The position numbers were made by a program, and so were the translations under genes. Below, in pieces: positions 15,648 to 23,512 of a stretch of 46,357 nucleotides of DNA. The notes beneath the pieces were generated by a model, which was given only the letters and a program-made list of their open reading frames with translations, did not search any database and was not told the DNA's origin. Source of the DNA: Clostridiales bacterium (lineage in GTDB: Bacteria; Bacillota; Clostridia; UBA1381); NCBI GenBank assembly GCA_029226975.1, contig JAQXZB010000112.1, forward strand, positions 1 to 46,357, read 5' to 3'. How positions within the stretch are numbered: the first letter of the stretch is position 1; every line of letters begins with the position of its first letter.

Positions 15648-16499
15648 ATGCAGTTTACGATAGTGACGGGAATGTCCGGCTCGGGCAAGACAAGAGTTAT
15701 AAGAAATTTAGAGGATATGGGATATTTCTGTGTGGATAATATGCCTCCCGTACTTATACCCAAGCTTTCGGAAATGCTCTCGTCCATGAACGGCAAGTTC
15801 AATAATGTGGCGATAGTCGTGGATATACGCGTAGGGGACATGATAAACGAGCTTATAGAGCAGGTTAATATTTTAAGGCATAATTACGCGGTAAAAATGA
15901 TATTTCTCGACGCGGACAACGAAACTATTGTAAGACGCTACAAGGAAACAAGACGTTCGCACCCGATAGACAATCCCAACGGGCTTCTTGCCGCCATAGA
16001 GCAGGAGAGAATTACCCTTTCGGGACTGATGACCGAGGCGGATTATGTTATAGACACCTCGAATTTTACAAATGCGGAGCTTTTGGGCGAGCTTAAGGAG
16101 ATATGCCAGGAGGACAAGTCCGCAAGCATTGAAATAAATGTTATGGCGTTCGGGTTTAAATACGGCATACCCTTAGACGCGGATTTGGTATTCGATGTGA
16201 GATGCTTCCCAAATCCCTTTTATATAGACGAATTAAAGCACAAAACCGGAAACGACCGGGAGGTGCAGGACTATGTAATGAGCTTTTCCCAGGCTGTGGA
16301 GTTTATGGACAAGCTCAACGACATGATGGATTTTATGATACCTTTATATATTGAGGAGGGCAAAATATCACTGACCGTAGCAATAGGCTGCACAGGCGGC
16401 AAGCACAGAAGCGTTACCATGGCAAACAAGCTTGCCGAGCATCTTAAGGAAGAGGGCTATGAGGTGAACACAAGCTGCAGAGATATGGGGCGTGAATGA
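15648..16499 (+). CDS. rapZ: RapZ/YvcJ nucleotide-binding protein
   Basis: 283 residues. Walker A is TGMSGSGKT at the N-terminus; the C-terminal RapZ domain shows FGFKYGIPLDADLVFDVRC, FPNPFYIDELKHKTG and the GCTGGKHRSV motif. In Enterobacteria RapZ is an RNase adapter for GlmS control by sRNA; in Bacillota the homologue YvcJ is a GTP/ATP-binding protein linked to competence and envelope metabolism. The start at 15648 is supported by GGAGGGG 8 bases upstream. The stop overlaps yvcK by 4 bases. Confidence 0.95.
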   Translation: MQFTIVTGMSGSGKTRVIRNLEDMGYFCVDNMPPVLIPKLSEMLSSMNGKFNNVAIVVDIRVGDMINELIEQVNILRHNYAVKMIFLDADNETIVRRYKETRRSHPIDNPNGLLAAIEQERITLSGLMTEADYVIDTSNFTNAELLGELKEICQEDKSASIEINVMAFGFKYGIPLDADLVFDVRCFPNPFYIDELKHKTGNDREVQDYVMSFSQAVEFMDKLNDMMDFMIPLYIEEGKISLTVAIGCTGGKHRSVTMANKLAEHLKEEGYEVNTSCRDMGRE

Positions 16500-17461
16500 T
16501 GGATGTAGGAAATATAGTAACAATCGGCGGCGGTACGGGGCTTTCTACTATGCTTCGGGGACTGAAGCTGCATACAAGCAAGGTTACGGCAGTGGTAACG
16601 GTTGCCGATGACGGCGGCTCTTCGGGAATTTTGAGAAAGTCTTATAATATGCCGCCGCCGGGTGATGTGAGAAACTGCGTGAGTGCGCTTACCGATATGA
16701 CAAAGGAATTTCGGGAGCTTTTGAATTACCGCTTTAAGGACGGTTCCTTTAAGGGACACAGCGTCGGGAACATAATGCTTGCCGCCATAAACGAAACCTC
16801 GTCAAGCTTTGAGGAGGCGGTGCGCCGCTATTGCAGGATAGTCGGAGTTTCGGGAGCGGTGCTTCCGGTAACGAGCGAAAGTCTGACACTTCATGCAAGA
16901 TTAAAAAGCGGCAAAACCGTAGACGGCGAGAGCAATATAAGCATATACCGTCCCAATGACGGTATCGATGAGGTCTTTGCAACACCGAAGGCTTCGGCAT
17001 CGGGAGCGGTTGTGGACAGTATTTTGGGCGCGGACGTTATAATAATGGGTCCGGGCAGCCTGTATACAAGTATTATACCGAATTTTCTGGTTGACGGAGT
17101 GGTTGACGCCATAAAGGAAAGCAAGGCGCTTAAAATTTATGTATGCAATATCATGACGCAGCCCGGCGAAACTGATGGTTATGACGCGCATGACCATCTT
17201 GCCGCACTGGAGAAATATACATATAAGGGAGTGGCGGACGCAGTTATTGCCAATGACGCCGAAATCCCCAAAAGCCTTCTTGACAAGTATTTTGAGGAGG
17301 AGGCGCACCCGGTACTTATAGACGAGGGGAAAATGGACGGAAGCACCCGTTGGATAATGGGAAGCTTCTATATAATGCAGGACGGTCAGATACGTCATAA
17401 TTTCAGCCGTCTTGCCACAACGATAATAAGAACTGCGAGAAATATGCGGAAAGGAACATGA
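16496..17461 (+). CDS. yvcK: YvcK/CofD-like gluconeogenesis factor
   Basis: 321 residues. The N-terminal nucleotide-sugar-binding loop NIVTIGGGTGLSTMLRGLK and VADDGGSSGILR, MPPPGDVRNC and the GPGSLYTSIIPN segment are diagnostic of YvcK. Known B. subtilis YvcK binds UDP-GlcNAc-type nucleotides and is needed for growth on gluconeogenic carbon sources and for cell shape. The gene starts within the rapZ stop (ATGA); a second ATG follows directly, so the start may be one codon later. Part of the conserved rapZ-yvcK-whiA set. Confidence 0.95.
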   Translation: MMDVGNIVTIGGGTGLSTMLRGLKLHTSKVTAVVTVADDGGSSGILRKSYNMPPPGDVRNCVSALTDMTKEFRELLNYRFKDGSFKGHSVGNIMLAAINETSSSFEEAVRRYCRIVGVSGAVLPVTSESLTLHARLKSGKTVDGESNISIYRPNDGIDEVFATPKASASGAVVDSILGADVIIMGPGSLYTSIIPNFLVDGVVDAIKESKALKIYVCNIMTQPGETDGYDAHDHLAALEKYTYKGVADAVIANDAEIPKSLLDKYFEEEAHPVLIDEGKMDGSTRWIMGSFYIMQDGQIRHNFSRLATTIIRTARNMRKGT

Positions 17462-17465
17462 AAAA

Positions 17466-18293
17466 GTGTCTTTCTCATCTGAAATAAAGGCAAGGCTGTG
17501 CGGCGCGGAATTTGTATGCTCTGACTGCGCCGCATCGGAGTTTTGCGCGCTTATCGGCTTTGCGGGGCATGAGGAAAGCGGAGCCATGGGCTTTAATACG
17601 GAAAATGAAGCGGTTGCGCGCCGCGCCGGAGATAATGCAAAAAGTCTGACGGGACAGGAAGTTAAAATTAAAAAGAATACGAAGAATTATCATATCGAGC
17701 TTTTTAAATTGCCCCAAAAACAAAAGCCGAAGCACAAATGCTGCCGCAAGGCATATGTCAGGGGCGCGTTTTTGGGCGGCGGGTCTGTCAATTCTCCGGA
17801 AAAGGACTGTCATTTGGAATTTGCCACAAAGCATGAGGACAGTGCAAGGGAGCTTGCCGCGATTTTGGAGCATGACGGCTTTTTGCCCAAGCTTACAAGC
17901 CGCAAGGGCTATACCATAGTATATTTTAAAGACCGCGATTCCATCGCCGACCTTTTAGGTTATATGGGTGAGGGCGCGGGCGGACTTATGATGTTTGAAA
18001 AGCAGATTGAAAAGCAGGTGCGAAACGATATAAACCGGCTTGTAAACTGCGAAAATGCCAATACAAACAAGCTTGCCAAAGCCGCGTCAAGACAGATATA
18101 CGCGGTGGAGAAAATACAAAAGGCAAATAGATGGAGCGAATTGCCGGAGGTTTTGCAGGAAATTGGCAATCTTAGGTGCAAATATCCCGAGGACAGCTTA
18201 AAGGAATTGGGGGAGAAGCTTTCCCCGCCCATAGGCAAGTCGGGGGTAAACCACAGACTAAACAGAATTATTGAATTTGCAAAGGATTTATAA
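17466..18293 (+). CDS. whiA: WhiA, DNA-binding division regulator
   Basis: 275 residues, slightly short for WhiA (about 300). It has an N-terminal LAGLIDADG-like homing-endonuclease fold without catalytic activity (VRGAFLGGGSVNSPEKDCHLEF is the clearest part) and a C-terminal helix-turn-helix (SLKELGEKLSPPIGKSGVNHR). WhiA binds DNA and supports cell division and chromosome segregation in Bacillota. GTG start at 17466 with AAAGGA 10 bases upstream. It sits 4 bases after yvcK and 12 bases before dnaE. Confidence 0.95.
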   Translation: MSFSSEIKARLCGAEFVCSDCAASEFCALIGFAGHEESGAMGFNTENEAVARRAGDNAKSLTGQEVKIKKNTKNYHIELFKLPQKQKPKHKCCRKAYVRGAFLGGGSVNSPEKDCHLEFATKHEDSARELAAILEHDGFLPKLTSRKGYTIVYFKDRDSIADLLGYMGEGAGGLMMFEKQIEKQVRNDINRLVNCENANTNKLAKAASRQIYAVEKIQKANRWSELPEVLQEIGNLRCKYPEDSLKELGEKLSPPIGKSGVNHRLNRIIEFAKDL

Positions 18294-18305
18294 GGAGGGA
18301 CATAT

Positions 18306-21300
18306 ATGGCTTTCTGCCACCTGCACACACATACCGAATACAGTCTGCTGGACGGGGAATCGTCCGTAAAAAAGCTTGTGGCGAGAATTAAGGAGCTGGG
18401 AATGACCTCCTGCGCCATAACGGATCACGGCGTAATGTACGGCGTGGCGGATTTCGACAGGGAATGCCGCGCAAACGGTATTCACCCGGTCATAGGCTGC
18501 GAAGTGTATATGGCGCCGAGAACGCGCTTTGACAAGGTGCATGACATAGACAACAAAACAAGCCATCTCATTTTGCTTGCCAAAAACAACACAGGCTATA
18601 AAAATTTGATAGCCCTGGTAAGTGCAGGGCATATCGAGGGCTTTTACTACAAGCCCAGAATTGATTTTGATTTGCTCAAAGAGCACAGCGAGGGAATAAT
18701 CGCGCTTTCGGCTTGTATTGCCGGCGAGGTCCCCAAAAGATTGCTTGCCGATGATTACGAGGGCGCAAAAAAAGCCGCAAAAAGGTATATTGACATACTG
18801 GGCAAGGAAAACTACTATATAGAAATACAGGATCATGGCCTAAGCGAGCAAAAGCGGATTATTCCGGGACTGATAAAGCTTGCCGAGGAATTGGGCGTGG
18901 GACTGGCTGCCACAAACGATGCACATTATATAAGGAAAGAGGATGCGAAATATCAAGACGTTCTGATGTGTATTCAAATGGAAAAAACCGTTGACGACCC
19001 AAACAGAATGAAATTTGAAACCGAGGAATTTTATATAAAATCCGAGGAGGAAATGCGTGAGCTGTTTAAGTATGTGCCCGAGGCGGTGGAAAATACGCAA
19101 AAAATTGCGGATATGTGCGATGTAACTCTTGACTGGGGTTCAAGACACCTGCCCTCCTTTGACGTGCCGGGCGGCAAAAATCCCGCCGAGTATCTGCGTT
19201 CTCTTTGCGAGAGCGGACTTAAGAAGCGTTACGGCGACAAGGGAGGGGAGCTTAAAGAAAGGCTTGATTATGAGTTAGGCGTAATAGGAAGCATGGGCTT
19301 TGTGGATTATTTCCTTATTGTATGGGATTTTATCCGCTTTGCCAGAAGCCAAAACGTCATGGTAGGTCCGGGACGAGGCTCGGCTGCGGGCAGCCTTGTG
19401 GCGTACTGTCTTGAAATAACGAGTATTGACCCGATAAAGTATAATCTGATTTTTGAAAGATTTTTAAATCCCGACCGTGTTTCCATGCCGGATATCGATA
19501 TTGACTTTGCGCCGGAGGGGCGGCAGAAGATAATCGATTATGTGGTGGAAAAATACGGCGAGGGGCAGGTTGCCCAGATTGTAACCTTCGGTACAATGAA
19601 AGCAAAGCTTGCCATACGTGACGTGGGCAGGGTCTTAAACATTCCCTATGCCGAGGTTGACACTGTGGCAAAGCTTGTGCCAAATGACCTTAAAATGACC
19701 ATAGAGAGGGCTTTGGAGCTTTCTTCAGAGCTTAAAACCATGTATGACACCGACCCGAAAATAAAGGAGCTTTTGGATACCTCCATGGCTTTGGAGGGAC
19801 TGCCGCGCCATGCTTCCACTCATGCCGCCGGTGTGGTTATTACCCAAAGACCCATTGTGGAATATCTTCCGCTTACACTAAATAAGGAAAACTTTGTGAC
19901 AACCCAGTTTACAAAGGATACGGTTGAAAGCTTAGGTCTGCTTAAAATGGACTTTTTGGGGTTAAGGAACCTGACGGTTATTGCAAACGCCATAAAGATT
20001 ATCGAGAAAACAAGAGGAATAAAAATAGATTTAGATAATATAGATTACAATAAGCGCGAGGTGTTCGAGCTTATCTCGTCGGGAAACACCGATGGTGTTT
20101 TCCAGATGGAAAGCGCGGGTATGCAAAGCTTTATAAGCGAGCTTAAGCCCGATAATTTAGAGGATATAATCGCGGGAATTGCCCTTTACCGTCCGGGACC
20201 CATGGAGCAGATACCGAGATATATCCATAATAAAAATCACCCGGAGGACGTAACCTATAAGCACCCGATTTTGGAGCAGACCTTAAACGTAAGCTACGGC
20301 TGCATGGTTTACCAGGAGCAGGTAATAGAAATTGTGCAGAAGCTTGCGGGGTATTCTTTAAGCCGCGCCGACTCCATGCGCCGCACCATAAGCAAGAAAA
20401 AAGCGGACGCAATGAAGATTGAACGCCATAATTTCATTTACGGCTCCGAGGACGGGGAAATTCCCGGCTGCATAAAAAACGGAATTGACGAGAAAACCGC
20501 CATTGCGATATTTGACGATATAAACGATTTTGCAAACTACGGCTTTAACAAGTCCCATGCGGCGGCGTATGCGTTTTTGGTATATCAGACGGCGTATTTA
20601 AAGACCTTTTATCCGGTCGAGTACATGGCGGCAATGATTTCTACGGTGGACGATGCCGCAAAAATCAACCACTACATTCAAAACTGCCGCGACATGGGAA
20701 TAAAACTGCTTCCGCCGGACGTAAACAAAAGCGAGGACAGCTTTACCGTTGAGGACAAAGCGATACGCTTCGGTTTGGGCGCGGTAAAGAACGTGGGCAA
20801 AAGTGCGGTCTGCGCCCTTGTGGAGGAAAGAGAGCGGGGCGGAGAGTTTAAAAGCTTTTCGGAGTTTATTGACCGCATGGCAAATATTATAAACAAGCGG
20901 GCTTTGGAGGGGCTGATTTTCTGCGGCGCATTCGATTCCATGGGAATAAAGCGTTCCCAGCTTCTGGCGGTTTACGAACGCGCCTTAGAGGGCAGTGCGA
21001 GAAGCTCGCGGGATAATGTGGCAGGGCAGATGTCTTTATTTGACAGCTTTGAGGAGGAAAACTCCGAGATGGATTTTCCCGATATACCGGAGCTTGACAA
21101 GGCAACCTTATTAAGATATGAAAAGCAGTCGATAGGAATGTATATTTCGGGACATCCTATGGAGGAGTATATTCAAAGTGCAAAACAGCTGACGAAACAT
21201 ACAATAGGCGATATTTTATCAAGCGTTCATAAAAACGAGGACGGAATTTATGTTGAAACCGAGGGCGGATTTAAGGACGATGACCCCGTAACAATATGCG

Positions 21301-21773
21301 CTTCGATTGCCGCGAGAAAGAATAAAACAACAAGAAGCAATCTGCAAATGGCGTTTTTGGATTTGGAGGACACCTACGGGACGGTGGAATGTATAGTATT
21401 TCCCAAAATTCTCGGCAAATTTTCCGCCATGCTTTCGGAAAACAGCATAATATGCGTAAGGGGCAGAGTGAGCATCAGAGAGGACGAGGCTCCCAAGCTT
21501 ATTATGGAGAGTGCGGAGCCTATAGAAACGGCGCTTTTGAATAATAAGCCCAAGCAGATATTATATATAAGGCTCGATACCAAAAGCAGCGAAAACCTAA
21601 AGCGGGTGGAGGAAAATCTCGCCCCCTACAGAGGAAATACGGAGGTAAGGCTGTTTTTTGAGGACACAAAGGGGATAGGCTCAGTACCCAGACGCCTGTG
21701 GTTTAACAACACTCCCGGAGCAGTCGAGGACTTAAAAAGAATTTTCGGAGAGGAAAATGTAAAGGTAAAATAG
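18306..21773 (+). CDS. dnaE: DNA polymerase III alpha subunit, DnaE type
   Basis: 1155 residues, full length. Domains in order: N-terminal PHP (FCHLHTHTEYSLLDGESS), the polymerase beta-NT palm with GPGRGSAAGSLVAYCL and the catalytic aspartates in MPDIDIDFAPEGRQ, fingers with ASTHAAGVVIT and the YRPGPMEQIP motif, HhH region (GLGAVKNVG), and a C-terminal OB-fold beginning about residue 990 (VTICASIAARKNKT). In Bacillota DnaE extends RNA primers before the PolC replicase takes over, unless PolC is absent. ATG with AGGAGGG 6 bases upstream. Confidence 0.97.
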   Translation: MAFCHLHTHTEYSLLDGESSVKKLVARIKELGMTSCAITDHGVMYGVADFDRECRANGIHPVIGCEVYMAPRTRFDKVHDIDNKTSHLILLAKNNTGYKNLIALVSAGHIEGFYYKPRIDFDLLKEHSEGIIALSACIAGEVPKRLLADDYEGAKKAAKRYIDILGKENYYIEIQDHGLSEQKRIIPGLIKLAEELGVGLAATNDAHYIRKEDAKYQDVLMCIQMEKTVDDPNRMKFETEEFYIKSEEEMRELFKYVPEAVENTQKIADMCDVTLDWGSRHLPSFDVPGGKNPAEYLRSLCESGLKKRYGDKGGELKERLDYELGVIGSMGFVDYFLIVWDFIRFARSQNVMVGPGRGSAAGSLVAYCLEITSIDPIKYNLIFERFLNPDRVSMPDIDIDFAPEGRQKIIDYVVEKYGEGQVAQIVTFGTMKAKLAIRDVGRVLNIPYAEVDTVAKLVPNDLKMTIERALELSSELKTMYDTDPKIKELLDTSMALEGLPRHASTHAAGVVITQRPIVEYLPLTLNKENFVTTQFTKDTVESLGLLKMDFLGLRNLTVIANAIKIIEKTRGIKIDLDNIDYNKREVFELISSGNTDGVFQMESAGMQSFISELKPDNLEDIIAGIALYRPGPMEQIPRYIHNKNHPEDVTYKHPILEQTLNVSYGCMVYQEQVIEIVQKLAGYSLSRADSMRRTISKKKADAMKIERHNFIYGSEDGEIPGCIKNGIDEKTAIAIFDDINDFANYGFNKSHAAAYAFLVYQTAYLKTFYPVEYMAAMISTVDDAAKINHYIQNCRDMGIKLLPPDVNKSEDSFTVEDKAIRFGLGAVKNVGKSAVCALVEERERGGEFKSFSEFIDRMANIINKRALEGLIFCGAFDSMGIKRSQLLAVYERALEGSARSSRDNVAGQMSLFDSFEEENSEMDFPDIPELDKATLLRYEKQSIGMYISGHPMEEYIQSAKQLTKHTIGDILSSVHKNEDGIYVETEGGFKDDDPVTICASIAARKNKTTRSNLQMAFLDLEDTYGTVECIVFPKILGKFSAMLSENSIICVRGRVSIREDEAPKLIMESAEPIETALLNNKPKQILYIRLDTKSSENLKRVEENLAPYRGNTEVRLFFEDTKGIGSVPRRLWFNNTPGAVEDLKRIFGEENVKVK

Positions 21774-21940
21774 GAGAAAATGTATGTAAAATTTGCGTAA
21801 ATCGGACTTTTTGATTTATCTGATAGGAAATTTCCCGATTTCCCATCAGCAAAAAAGCTTACCTTGTAACTTTGTTAATTTATAGTCAAAATAAACAAAA
21901 TACGATGAATTAGCACAAATAAAATACGCATAAATTTCTA

Positions 21941-21969
21941 TTGAAATTTTTTACAAAATAAGCTATTAT
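21941..21969 (+). promoter_or_regulatory. Promoter of the mtrB-pfkA-pyk group
   Basis: TTGAAA (21941-21946), 17 bases, TATTAT (21964-21969), with an alternative TATAAT at 21967. The 237-base spacer from dnaE also holds an imperfect hairpin (CTGATaGGAAAT...ATTTCCcATCAG near 21819-21848) without a T run; no coding sequence was found there. Confidence 0.6.
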
Positions 21970-22010
21970 AATAATAGCGGACAAATGACCGCGGAAGGAA
22001 GGCTGTTTGT

Positions 22011-22235
22011 ATGGATAATGCATATGAGAATGATTATATAGTAATCAAGGCTCTTGAGGACGGCGTGAGCATAATAGGTCTGACACGGGGCAGGGATACT
22101 AAATTTCATCATACGGAAAAGCTTGATAAAGGCGAGGTATATATAGCGCAGTTTACCGAGGTTACCTCGGCGGTGAAGATTAAGGGCTGTGCAGAGATTT
22201 ACACAAAGCACGGGAAGCTTAATTCGGACGGCTGA
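22011..22235 (+). CDS. mtrB: Trp RNA-binding attenuation protein (TRAP)
   Basis: 74 residues, aligning without gaps with B. subtilis MtrB. The blocks [31 protein letters not shown] and IAQFTE are conserved, as are tryptophan-pocket positions Thr25, Thr30, Thr49, Thr52 and Ser53. TRAP forms an 11-subunit ring that, with bound tryptophan, wraps RNA carrying GAG/UAG repeats and attenuates trp genes. Of the RNA-contact residues Lys37, Lys56 and Arg58, the first two are kept and the third is Lys58. ATG with GGAAGG upstream. It precedes a 59-residue gene and pfkA rather than folE, its partner in B. subtilis. No trp genes and no clear GAG/UAG repeat array were seen in the window. Confidence 0.93.
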   Translation: MDNAYENDYIVIKALEDGVSIIGLTRGRDTKFHHTEKLDKGEVYIAQFTEVTSAVKIKGCAEIYTKHGKLNSDG

Positions 22236-22244
22236 GGTAGTGTT

Positions 22245-22424
22245 ATGTGGATTGTTGTATATGTGACGCAGTCGGAGGAAGAGGCTCACGCTCTTGCGTC
22301 AAGATTTACCAAAAACGGTATTATATCAAGAATAAGGAAAACGGGCGGCGGAGGCTGTTTTGAGGTATTGGTACCCCAATCGGAGCTTTCCGAAGCTCAG
22401 GACTTAATTTTTGAATTAGAATAA
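22245..22424 (+). CDS. 59-residue DUF2007-like small protein
   Basis: Starts ATG at 22245 with GAGG 7 bases upstream and ends TAA at 22422-22424. The protein begins MWIVVYVTQSEEEAHALASR and ends with a segment CFEVLVPQSELSEAQDLI, a beta-alpha-beta-beta-alpha layout like the small DUF2007/ferredoxin-fold proteins that are often found just before pfkA in Clostridia. It lies 9 bases after mtrB and 23 bases before pfkA, so all are in one operon. Function unknown. Confidence 0.75.
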   Translation: MWIVVYVTQSEEEAHALASRFTKNGIISRIRKTGGGGCFEVLVPQSELSEAQDLIFELE

Positions 22425-22447
22425 AAATATTGCGGGAGGCAAACATT

Positions 22448-23422
22448 ATGGAAAGAAACATCAGAACAATCGGAGTCCTGACAAGCGGAGGCGACGCACC
22501 CGGCATGAACGCCGCAATCCGCGCCGTCGTAAGAGCGGGCGCTTATTACGGAATTAAGGTTATAGGCGTAAGAAGGGGCTATAACGGTCTTATAAACGGC
22601 GAGCTGGAGGAGCTTACGGCAAGAAGCGTTTCGGGGATTATACAAAGAGGCGGAACAATTCTTCAAACGGCAAGATGTTTGGAATTTAAGACTCAGGAGG
22701 GCGTAAACAGAGCCGTAAATATCGCAAAGGTATTCGGTCTTGACGGACTTGTTGTAATAGGCGGTGACGGTTCCTTCAGAGGTGCAAAGGATCTTTGCGC
22801 GGCGGGGCTTCCCACCATTGCAATGCCCGGTACTATAGACAACGATATAAACTGCAGTGAGTACACCGTAGGCTATGATACCTGTCTTAACACCGTTATG
22901 GAGGCGGTTGACAAGATAAGAGATACCGCGGCTTCTCACGAGCGTGTTTCGGTTATCGAGGTTATGGGACGTGCAGCGGGATATATTGCTTTGGAGAGCG
23001 GTATTGCCTGCGGTGCGGACGTTGTACTTGTTCCGGAGTATGAATGGAGCTTTGACGATGACGTTCTGCGTCCGATTTTGGAAAGCCGTCAAAGAGGCAA
23101 GCACCATGCCATTGTAGTTGTTGCCGAGGGTATCGGCGGCGCTATGGAAATGGCAAAGGAGATTGAGGAAAAGACCGGCATCGAATCGAGAGCGACAATT
23201 CTTGGTCATGTACAAAGAGGCGGAAGCCCGACGGTACGCGACAGAGTTACCGCGAGCCAGATGGGTGCTATGGCTGTTGAACTGCTTTTGCAGGGCAAGC
23301 AGAACAGAATAGTATGTATGTGCGACAACAAGATTGTTGATGTGGACATTGAAGAGGGTCTTGCAATGACAAAGCATATCTCCAAGGATGATATTGATCT
23401 TGCAAAAAGACTTGCAGTATAA
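22448..23422 (+). CDS. pfkA: 6-phosphofructokinase
   Basis: 324 residues. It phosphorylates fructose 6-phosphate at C1. Visible motifs are TSGGDAPGMNAAIR, the nucleotide loop GGDGSFRGA (GGDGS fits ATP rather than the GGDD of pyrophosphate enzymes), MPGTIDNDI with the catalytic Asp and the substrate-binding MGRAAGYIAL, plus HVQRGG. The start at 22448 is supported by GGGAGG 9 bases upstream; an in-frame TTG at 22430 would extend it by six residues before that site. Forms an operon with pyk, as usual in Bacillota. Confidence 0.97.
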   Translation: MERNIRTIGVLTSGGDAPGMNAAIRAVVRAGAYYGIKVIGVRRGYNGLINGELEELTARSVSGIIQRGGTILQTARCLEFKTQEGVNRAVNIAKVFGLDGLVVIGGDGSFRGAKDLCAAGLPTIAMPGTIDNDINCSEYTVGYDTCLNTVMEAVDKIRDTAASHERVSVIEVMGRAAGYIALESGIACGADVVLVPEYEWSFDDDVLRPILESRQRGKHHAIVVVAEGIGGAMEMAKEIEEKTGIESRATILGHVQRGGSPTVRDRVTASQMGAMAVELLLQGKQNRIVCMCDNKIVDVDIEEGLAMTKHISKDDIDLAKRLAV

Positions 23423-23512
23423 AATGTATTTGGGGGCTTTTGTGCCGGAGCCGCGGTCTGTGGCTGTGCGGCGCATAAGCCTCTTTTGGTAAAAAGAAAG
23501 GGAGGATTAAGG

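Noticed and set aside
22011-22430. TRAP-binding triplet array in the mtrB-pfkA leader
   Set aside because: Scattered GAG triplets occur within coding sequence but without the regular 2-3 base spacing over about ten repeats.
22397-23476. 359-residue minus-strand frame opposite pfkA
   Set aside because: Cys/Asn/Tyr-rich shadow of the pfkA codons, without ribosome site or recognisable domains.
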